Part shown: positions 58,227 through 64,000 of the stretch, piece after piece
How the letters are laid out: the number at the start of each line of letters is the position of its first letter
Position numbering within the stretch: the first letter of the stretch is position 1
DNA from: JBGAKG01 sp044224495
GTDB lineage: Bacteria > Myxococcota_A > Polyangia > Polyangiales > Polyangiaceae
NCBI GenBank assembly: GCA_044224495.1
Contig: JBGAKG010000027.1
Location: 1-64,000 of the forward strand
Reading direction: 5' to 3'
DNA: 64,000 nucleotides
The notes under the pieces: generated by a model
The model's database searches: none
What the model was told of the DNA's origin: nothing
The model's input: only the letters and a program-made list of their open reading frames with translations
Position numbers and translations under genes: made by a program

Positions 58227-59867
58227 TCACTCGCGCGCGACGGCTCCGCCGTGCGCCGTCTCGTCGTAGACGATGCCGGTGAACGTGCGCTTCGCGCTGT
58301 TGAGCTGCCACTCGCCCCCGAACAAGACGACCGGCCGGCCGCGCACGTCCAGGACGGGCGTGCCCACGCGCTCGCGATCGAACGCGAGGAGGTCGACCGG
58401 CGTACCGTCTTCGCGCGACACCCAGCGCGCGAAGTCGATGCTCATCGGCTCGAGCTGCACCTTCACGTCGTACTCGTTCTCGAGCCGGAACTTCACGACC
58501 TCGAGCTGGAGCCGACCGACGGCGCCGAGGACGGGGTCCCCGCTGCGCCCCTCCGGCGGCCGATAGAGCTGGATCGTACCTTCTTGGGCCAGCTGATCGA
58601 GGCCCGCTTTCAGCTGCTTCCGGCGCAGCGGATCCGCCAGGAACGCGCGCACGAAGTGCTCCGGCGCGAAGCTCGGGATCTCCTCGTAGGCGAAGTCCTT
58701 GCCGCCGGTGAGCGTGTCGCCGATCTCGAAGATGCCCGGGTCGTGAACGCCCATGACGTCCCCCGCGTAGCCCTCTTCGACGATGTTGCGCTCCTGCGCC
58801 ATCATCTGCATCGGGTTCGCGAGCCGGATCTCTTTGCCGGTGCGGACGTGGCGCACCTTCATGCCGCGCTCGAACTTGCCCGAGCACACGCGAAGGAACG
58901 CGACGCGATCGCGGTGCGCCTTGTTCATGTTCGCCTGGATCTTGAAGACGAACGCGCTGAACTGATCGTCGTCGGGTGCGATCGGCCCCTTCGAGCTCGT
59001 GCGCGGGAGCGGCGGCGGCATGAGCTTGCAGAAGCTCTCGAGGAACGCCTCGAGCCCGAAGTTGTTGATCGCGCTCCCGAAGAACATCGGGCTGACTTCC
59101 CCGGCCTCGAACTTCGCGTGGTCGAACGAGTCGCCGGCGGCGTCGAGGAGCTCGGCTTCTTCGCGGAGCTGCTTGTAGCCCTGCTCGTCGAGCTCTTCCC
59201 GGAGCTTCGGATCGTCGAGCCCGCTCACCGTCATCGCGACGGCCATCTCGGCGCCGGACGCAGCGCTCGAGCCCGCGCGCGACTCGTCGAAGAGGTGCAC
59301 CGTCTTCGCGAGGCGGTGATAGACGCCGCGGAACGTCGCGCCGCGGTAGATCGGCCAGGTGACGGGATAGACGCCGATGCCGAGGACGTGCTCGACCTCG
59401 CCGACGAGGTCGAACGGCTCGCGGCCGGGGCGGTCCATCTTGTTCACGAACGTGAAGATGGGCATCTTCCGCTGCTTGCAGACGCGGAAGAGCTTCTTGG
59501 TCTGGGTCTCGACGCCCTTCGCGCAGTCGAGCAGCATCACGGCGCCGTCGGCGGCGTGGAGCGTGCGGTACGTGTCCTCGCTGAAGTCGGCGTGGCCGGG
59601 CGTGTCGAGCAGGTTCATCGACAGGCCGCGGTAGGGGAACTGGAGCACGCTGGACGTGATCGAGATCCCGCGCTCGCGCTCCATCTCCATCCAGTCGGAG
59701 ACGGCGCTGGCGCGCCCCTTCTTCGCCTTCACGGCGCCGGCGAGCTGAATCGCGCCTCCGTACAAGAGGAGCTTCTCGGTGAGCGTCGTCTTGCCGGCGT
59801 CCGGGTGGGAGATGATGGCGAACGTCTTCCGTCGCTCGATTTGGCGTTTGAGCTCGGGGTTGGCCAT
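58227..59867 (-). CDS. prfC: Peptide chain release factor 3
   Basis: A 546-residue translational GTPase of RF3 length: SHPDAGKTTLTEKLLLYGGA, SVLQFPYRGLSMNLLDTPGH, FVNKMDRPGREPFDL, and domain II/III sequences including FERGMKVRHVRTGK and LGAVGRLQLEVVKFRLENEY, with DVKV. RF3 recycles RF1/RF2 from the ribosome after peptide release. ATG 59867 (MANPELKRQIERR) is chosen; an open extension upstream is a repeat-derived DV string and not plausible. Confidence 0.95.
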   Translation of the reverse strand: MANPELKRQIERRKTFAIISHPDAGKTTLTEKLLLYGGAIQLAGAVKAKKGRASAVSDWMEMERERGISITSSVLQFPYRGLSMNLLDTPGHADFSEDTYRTLHAADGAVMLLDCAKGVETQTKKLFRVCKQRKMPIFTFVNKMDRPGREPFDLVGEVEHVLGIGVYPVTWPIYRGATFRGVYHRLAKTVHLFDESRAGSSAASGAEMAVAMTVSGLDDPKLREELDEQGYKQLREEAELLDAAGDSFDHAKFEAGEVSPMFFGSAINNFGLEAFLESFCKLMPPPLPRTSSKGPIAPDDDQFSAFVFKIQANMNKAHRDRVAFLRVCSGKFERGMKVRHVRTGKEIRLANPMQMMAQERNIVEEGYAGDVMGVHDPGIFEIGDTLTGGKDFAYEEIPSFAPEHFVRAFLADPLRRKQLKAGLDQLAQEGTIQLYRPPEGRSGDPVLGAVGRLQLEVVKFRLENEYDVKVQLEPMSIDFARWVSREDGTPVDLLAFDRERVGTPVLDVRGRPVVLFGGEWQLNSAKRTFTGIVYDETAHGGAVARE

Positions 59868-59890
59868 GGCGGACGGGTTTGGATAGTGCA

Positions 59891-59914
59891 CGTCCACGTC
59901 GACGTCCACGTCCG
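59891..59914. repeat. CGTCCA hexamer repeat
   Basis: Four six-base units (CGTCCA, CGTCGA, CGTCCA, CGTCCG) lie 24 bp before the prfC start. They belong to the same class of fixed-phase hexamer repeats seen at 7103 and 45242. The gene-free stretch 59868-60178 also holds a small RNA and its promoter. Confidence 0.75.
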
Positions 59915-60032
59915 TCCACATCCCGCTGCTGCCAGCCCCGCCATTTCAGATCTGCAATCCCGCATCTCGCTTCTGAACGGTGCACGCACGGCTGAGTCTT
60001 CGATTTTACGGACTTTTCCGGGGATCAACCCC

Positions 60033-60048
60033 TGGCACGCACCGTGCT
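60033..60048 (+). promoter_or_regulatory. Sigma54 (RpoN) -24/-12 promoter
   Basis: TGGCACG-N4-GTGCT: the GG at 60034-60035 and GC at 60046-60047 are separated by exactly ten bases as the sigma54 consensus requires; only one base (G for T) deviates in the -12 element. The expected start is G60059, one or two bases before the small-RNA hairpin. Confidence 0.75.
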
Positions 60049-60058
60049 TACACTGCAA

Positions 60059-60116
60059 GCGCCTGCGCAGAGAGAGATCGTCCCCCCCGGTCCCTTTGCG
60101 CAGGCACTTTTCTTTT
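60059..60116 (+). ncRNA. pxr-like: Probable sigma54-dependent small RNA, Pxr-like
   Basis: From the predicted start the transcript folds at once: GCCTGCGCA (60061-60069) pairs with TGCGCAGGC (60097-60105); inside, GATC and GGTC can pair and leave a loop with exactly seven C (60082-60088); CTTTTCTTTT follows. Myxococcus Pxr is a sigma54-dependent developmental small RNA whose known mutation lies in a seven-C run of its first stem-loop, as I recall. Position, promoter type and C7 loop match. Homology is not proven without an alignment. Confidence 0.6.
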
Positions 60117-60166
60117 GTCCGTGCGCTGACGCCACAACTCCGCGAGGCGCGTACACCGTAGCGAGC

Positions 60167-60172
60167 TATGCT
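60167..60172 (+). promoter_or_regulatory. -10-like hexamer, leaderless start
   Basis: TATGCT with a six-base gap to the GTG at 60179. Confidence 0.5.
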
Positions 60173-60178
60173 GCGCCC

Positions 60179-63103
60179 GTGCGTTTGCGAGCTCTACCCT
60201 TCCTCCTCTTCGCGGCCCCCATCCTCGTCCAGTGCGATTCGACGCCGGACACGCCTCCCGACAACGGCATCCAACCGTTGCCAGGCGAGCAGCGGTGTGA
60301 CCCGCGTCAGATCTCCGCGTACAAGCTGAGCTTCGATCCGGCGTCCGCGATCATGGCGCCGGGCGTCGCTCGGCCCGTGCGCGTCACGGTCGATCCCGAT
60401 GCGTGCGTCCCGAGTCGGGTCGAGTTCACGACCGGCAACGCCGACATCGCTCCCGCGCCGACGGGGGCGAACGTCGATCTCCGCCACGCGACGTACGACT
60501 TCGTCGTCGTCGGCGGCAAGCTCGGCACGACGAACATCACCGCGCACGTGAAGAACCCCGACGGGACCGAGACCACGCTCGATCTCCCGGTCGACGTGCG
60601 CGACCCGCTCGCGCCGAAGTGCAGCGGCGGTCCGAAGACCGGCACGATCGCGCAGGGCACGCCATCGCTCGCGGGGGACGGTGCGCTCGCGAGCGCGAGC
60701 CTCGCCACCAACACGAACGCGTTCGTCCGGCAGGACATGTGGACGCTCCCCTCGTTCGACGCGTCGATCGGCTGCGGGACCGACATGACGAACGGCACCG
60801 ACTACGTCGCGCTCTCGCCGGCGGTGACGTACGCGCCGACGACGGCGCTCTCGCCCAACGTCCCGCTGCGGCGCGAGCTCGACTTCACGATCCCGATCAA
60901 CCCGGCGGCCATCCCGGCGGCGGGCCGCTTGCGTCACCTCGTGATGCTGTTCTCGAACGCGAAGGCGAAGACGCCACGCCCGATCCTGATCGCGAGCCCG
61001 CGGATCGAGAAGGTGGGCGACGGTTACCTCCTTCACTTCTCGTCGCCGTGGTTCGGCACGTACCAGGCCGTGATGAACACGGACGCGGGCACGCGCCGCT
61101 ACAAGCGCACGCTCCACCACCGCAGCGTCATCGGCTTCTCGATGGGCGGCGCGGGCACGGCGAGCTTCGGCATCCGTCACCACGATCAGTTCGACGTGCT
61201 CGCCCCGATGGGCGGCCCCTCCGACTGGACCTGGCTCCTCTGGTACGTCGAGAACTACGCGCTCGCGGGCTTCTGCCCCTCGTCGAACCCGACGTGCACG
61301 CAGCCGAAGACGATCGACCGACCGATCCCCGACACGCTCGCCCACCCGATGGACTTCAACCACTGGTGGTACGAGAAGGGCAGCGGCAACGGCGGTCACT
61401 TCCCGCGCGACGAGTACACGCAGATCTTCGCCGACCTCGCCTTGATGGAAGGCAACCCCAACGGCGAGAACGCGAACCCCGGCATGAGCATGTTCGCCAG
61501 CGGCGTCCAGCCCACCGACCCGTTCGTGGTGGGCGACACCAGCGGCTTGCCCGCGAACGCGGACTGCAAGTTCCCGGTCGAGCCGCTCAAGGGCCCGGAC
61601 GAGCAGGCGCAGAACCTGATCAAGAAGCAGTGCGCGAAGTCGCGCTGCGATCCGTCGCGCACGCTCAAGATCCCGACCGGGTACTACGACGACGAGTACA
61701 ACCCGACCGGCAGCGAGCAGGTCATCAGCTTCTGCGAGGGCGGCGAGGTCGGGGAGAGCGTCAGCCCGTACTCGAACACGTGGCGCCAGCCGACGCCGGA
61801 CGAGGCGTACCCGATGAACCTCGCCCTCGCCGTCGACCTCAACAAGAACGGCATCCGCGACGAGAACGAGCCGGTCATCCGCAGCGGCCACGAGCCCTAC
61901 GACGACTTCGGGACCGACGGCCTGGCGGACGACAAGGAGCCCGGTTACGACGCGGCGACGAACCCCGATCCCAACCAGGACGACTACGATCCGCAGATCA
62001 ACCCGACCGGGACCGAAGGCGATCACCGCTACCAGCTCGGGGAGCCGTTCAAGGACGTCGGCCTCGACGGCGTGCCCAACACCAAGTCGAGCCCGTACGA
62101 CGTGGGCGAAGGCGACGGCAAGTACACCGAGGCGAGCGGCCTCTCGAACTTCTACGACATCGACCCGCACTCCATCATCCGCGGGTGGTCGAAGAGCCCG
62201 CCGAAGGCGCTCGACGACACGGCCCTCCGGCGCCTCTCCATCTGGAGCGACGGCGGCGTCCGCGACCTCTTCAACTTCGGCACCGTGGCCACGCACCTGA
62301 CCGGCGCGCTCGCGTCGCGCAAGGGCGCGGACAGCCGGCCCCTCCAGCAACTTGCATTCTACAACGGATTCCACCTCCTCCCCGGCCAGGACCCGAAGCG
62401 CCCGCAGGACTTCGCTCCGTCGGCGCTGCGCTGGGCGGACATCGTGGGCTCGCCGAGCGTTCGCTACGGCAACGTGGATGCGAACCCGACCGAGATCGAC
62501 CTCGGCGATGGCATGCACGTCGGAACCGCGGCGCAGATCCTCTACCGGATCGAGGCCGCCTTCTACTACTCGGCGCGCCAGTGGACGGACGCGGATCGTC
62601 TCCTCACCGAGGTGACGGTCGCGAACCCGGAGACGACGACGAAGAACGAGCTCGGCTTGGCCTGCGAGAAGGAGGGCAAGTGCGAGAAGATCTTCACCGG
62701 ACCGGTGACGAAGCGCACCGGCCCGATCGCGATCACGCTGCCGCCGGGTTACGCGCTCGAAGAGAACCGCCTGCGCGACGTGCGCTACCCGGTCATCTTC
62801 GTGCTCCACGGCTACGGCCAGGACCCGCGTGATCTCGAGGCGCTGGCGATCATCTCCAACAACTTCATGAACGACGGGGAGCGCAGCTACCCGAACCGGC
62901 TCGCGAAGTTCATCACCGTCTACGTCGACGGCCGCTGCCGCACCGGCGCGGACGGAAAGCCGGAGTGCATCCAGGGCAGCTTCTACTTGGACGCGCGCCG
63001 CGACGGCGGGCCCAAGTTCGATTCGTGGTTCGACGAGGTCGTCGACTACGTCGACCAGAACTACCGCACGATGGGAACGAGCGAAGTCGAAGTCACGGAG
63101 TGA
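60179..63103 (+). CDS. Large esterase-like lipoprotein with permuted hydrolase halves
   Basis: A 974-residue lipoprotein (signal ending PILVQCDS). After an Ig-like N-terminal region, residues about 300-400 contain HHRSVIGFSMGGAGTASFG (Ser321 in GxSMG) and FDVLAPMGGPSDWTW, the second half of an esterase D fold, with later HWW and GNGGHFPRDEY. The centre has calcium-like DLNKNGIRDENEP loops. The C-terminal 120 residues contain YPVIFVLHGYGQDP (His877), ITVYVDGRCR and DEVVDYVDQNYRT, the first half. The halves of one hydrolase thus occur in swapped order, 550 residues apart. The GTG start follows TATGCT by six bases. Confidence 0.8.
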   Translation: MRLRALPFLLFAAPILVQCDSTPDTPPDNGIQPLPGEQRCDPRQISAYKLSFDPASAIMAPGVARPVRVTVDPDACVPSRVEFTTGNADIAPAPTGANVDLRHATYDFVVVGGKLGTTNITAHVKNPDGTETTLDLPVDVRDPLAPKCSGGPKTGTIAQGTPSLAGDGALASASLATNTNAFVRQDMWTLPSFDASIGCGTDMTNGTDYVALSPAVTYAPTTALSPNVPLRRELDFTIPINPAAIPAAGRLRHLVMLFSNAKAKTPRPILIASPRIEKVGDGYLLHFSSPWFGTYQAVMNTDAGTRRYKRTLHHRSVIGFSMGGAGTASFGIRHHDQFDVLAPMGGPSDWTWLLWYVENYALAGFCPSSNPTCTQPKTIDRPIPDTLAHPMDFNHWWYEKGSGNGGHFPRDEYTQIFADLALMEGNPNGENANPGMSMFASGVQPTDPFVVGDTSGLPANADCKFPVEPLKGPDEQAQNLIKKQCAKSRCDPSRTLKIPTGYYDDEYNPTGSEQVISFCEGGEVGESVSPYSNTWRQPTPDEAYPMNLALAVDLNKNGIRDENEPVIRSGHEPYDDFGTDGLADDKEPGYDAATNPDPNQDDYDPQINPTGTEGDHRYQLGEPFKDVGLDGVPNTKSSPYDVGEGDGKYTEASGLSNFYDIDPHSIIRGWSKSPPKALDDTALRRLSIWSDGGVRDLFNFGTVATHLTGALASRKGADSRPLQQLAFYNGFHLLPGQDPKRPQDFAPSALRWADIVGSPSVRYGNVDANPTEIDLGDGMHVGTAAQILYRIEAAFYYSARQWTDADRLLTEVTVANPETTTKNELGLACEKEGKCEKIFTGPVTKRTGPIAITLPPGYALEENRLRDVRYPVIFVLHGYGQDPRDLEALAIISNNFMNDGERSYPNRLAKFITVYVDGRCRTGADGKPECIQGSFYLDARRDGGPKFDSWFDEVVDYVDQNYRTMGTSEVEVTE

Positions 63104-63132
63104 CCACTAGCGGCCTCCCCGCGATGATGGGC

Positions 63133-63138
63133 TAGAAT
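63133..63138 (+). promoter_or_regulatory. -10-like hexamer, leaderless start
   Basis: TAGAAT ends seven bases before ATG 63146; it overlaps the alternative ATG at 63137, which is therefore less likely. Confidence 0.45.
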
Positions 63139-63145
63139 GACCTCG

Positions 63146-64000
63146 ATGTATTCTTCCCATCTTCGCGCTTCGCTTTTCGCGCTTCCCTTCGTGCTGGTCG
63201 CCTGCGTCGGCGACACCGCGACGCAGACACCCCCGAACGACGCGGCACCTCCGAACGACACTGGCGTCGCCGTCGACGCCGGGTCCGACGTCCTTCCCGC
63301 GTGCGGCGCCCCCGGCACGCCGTGCTGCAACGGCACGTGCAACGGGGGCTCCGTGTGCAACGGCACGGTCTGCGCCTGCAACGCCCCGACCACGGCGTGT
63401 GGCGCGGCGTGCGTGAACCTCACCAACGACGGGAAGAACTGCGGCGCGTGCGGGCACGACTGCCTCGGCGGGACGTGCACGGCGGGCAAGTGCCAACCGG
63501 TCACGATCGCGACGGGGCAAGCGATGGTGAACGGGGTCGCCATCGACTCCGCCGGCGTCTACTGGACGCGCGGCGGCACCAACACCGTCGCCGGAGCCCT
63601 CGTGCGCGCCAAGCTCGATGGCACCAACCTCACGCCACTCGCGAGCGCGGGAACCAGCGAGTCCTGCTTCTCGCCCGCGGTCGGCGGTGGGTTCGTGTAC
63701 TTCTCTCAGACCGGGAGCGGCACGCGTGCGATCATGAAGTGCGCGCTCCCGAATTGCACGGGCGGGGCCACCCTCGTGAGCGCCAGCCAAACGCTCGCGC
63801 AAGGCATCGCGGTCGACACCGCGAACAACCGCCTCTACTGGGTCGACGGGACGCCGTACCAAGGAACCGGTGGCGCAGTCATGACGTTCCCGCTCCCGAG
63901 TGGGCCGGCGGCTCGGGTGGTCACCGCCGATCAACCCTCGCCCACGGGGCTCGCCCTCGCGAACGGCTTCGTCTACTGGATCAACGCCGGCACGTACCTC
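63146..64000 (+). CDS. Cys-rich lipoprotein with YWTD-like propeller, 3' end cut
   Basis: The frame is open to the window edge (285 codons seen). Signal ending FVLVACVGD, a linker, then a Cys-rich Stig1-like block (CGAPGTPCCNGTCNGGSVC, DGKNCGACGHDC) and, from about residue 125, beta-propeller repeats with GVYWTRGG, FVYFSQTG, RLYWVDGTP and FVYWINAG, similar to LDL-receptor YWTD or DUF5050 blades. A surface role is likely. The C-terminal blades lie outside the window. Confidence 0.8.
   Translation, partial: MYSSHLRASLFALPFVLVACVGDTATQTPPNDAAPPNDTGVAVDAGSDVLPACGAPGTPCCNGTCNGGSVCNGTVCACNAPTTACGAACVNLTNDGKNCGACGHDCLGGTCTAGKCQPVTIATGQAMVNGVAIDSAGVYWTRGGTNTVAGALVRAKLDGTNLTPLASAGTSESCFSPAVGGGFVYFSQTGSGTRAIMKCALPNCTGGATLVSASQTLAQGIAVDTANNRLYWVDGTPYQGTGGAVMTFPLPSGPAARVVTADQPSPTGLALANGFVYWINAGTYL

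Noticed and set aside
59868..59921. N-terminal extension of PrfC
   Set aside because: The added residues are a DV string derived from the hexamer repeat; RF3 proteins start at MANPELKRQ-like sequence.

Overview
The window looks like a chromosomal segment of a myxobacterium (Myxococcota, most likely class Polyangia). GC content and GC at third codon positions are very high. There are many short lipoproteins with Ala/Asp/Gly-rich linkers and Cys-rich modules, a MYXO-CTERM-like tail, an AgmX/PglI-type C-terminal domain, Ser/Thr kinases, and one-component and c-di-GMP signalling proteins. A 19-base run of N at 6964-6982 shows this is a draft scaffold. No rRNA, tRNA, CRISPR array, phage or complete insertion sequence is visible. 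About 57 protein genes, one tmRNA and one probable small RNA can be supported.

Layout. 1-1.3 kb: a truncated ankyrin gene, a 99-bp tandem repeat and ssrA (tmRNA). 1.4-6.5 kb: membrane and lipoprotein genes, a PAS-GAF histidine kinase, a TerB-like protein and an SDR. 6.5-7.2 kb: a frameshifted four-helix-bundle gene, the assembly gap and hexamer repeats. 7.2-13 kb: a YdcF-like protein divergent from a kinase/cNMP-binding fusion, then a membrane protein and a CopA copper ATPase. 13-21 kb: lipoproteins, TspO, a methyltransferase and other small genes. 21-28.5 kb: MarR, PlsC, EVE, HEAT, FHA-GGDEF, an LRR lipoprotein and TetR. 28.6-34 kb: a carotenoid-type oxidoreductase divergent from TetR across a clear operator, an M14 peptidase and Cys-rich lipoproteins. 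33.9-36.3 kb: a 2.2-kb gene-poor island of lower GC, then two DnaA boxes and an AT-rich symmetrical repeat. 36.3-45 kb: an AgmX-like lipoprotein, a zinc-finger membrane protein, an E2 acyltransferase-like protein, a three-gene overlapping operon (zinc ribbon, acyltransferase, epimerase), a VWA lipoprotein and a MYXO-CTERM protein. 45-51.5 kb: a 34-bp perfect inverted repeat, a ferritin-like lipoprotein, a pentaheme cytochrome with a small beta-barrel, SUKH, PepQ and an extradiol dioxygenase. 51.5-60 kb: a membrane Ser/Thr kinase divergent from a STAND NTPase, a GIDE-like protein, a REC-EAL protein, a polyphosphate glucokinase and PrfC. 60-64 kb: a probable sigma54-driven small RNA resembling myxobacterial Pxr, a large esterase-like lipoprotein with its half-domains in permuted order, and a truncated lipoprotein.

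How it works together. Most genes are housekeeping or surface functions in units of one to three genes; operons often have 1-4 nt stop/start overlaps. Signalling is dense: two Ser/Thr kinases, a histidine kinase, a STAND ATPase, a diguanylate cyclase, a degenerate EAL protein, MarR and TetR. A repeated layout stands out: at a dozen or more first genes a TANNNT hexamer lies only 6-8 nt before the start codon with no Shine-Dalgarno, as expected for leaderless mRNAs. I used it to choose several starts.
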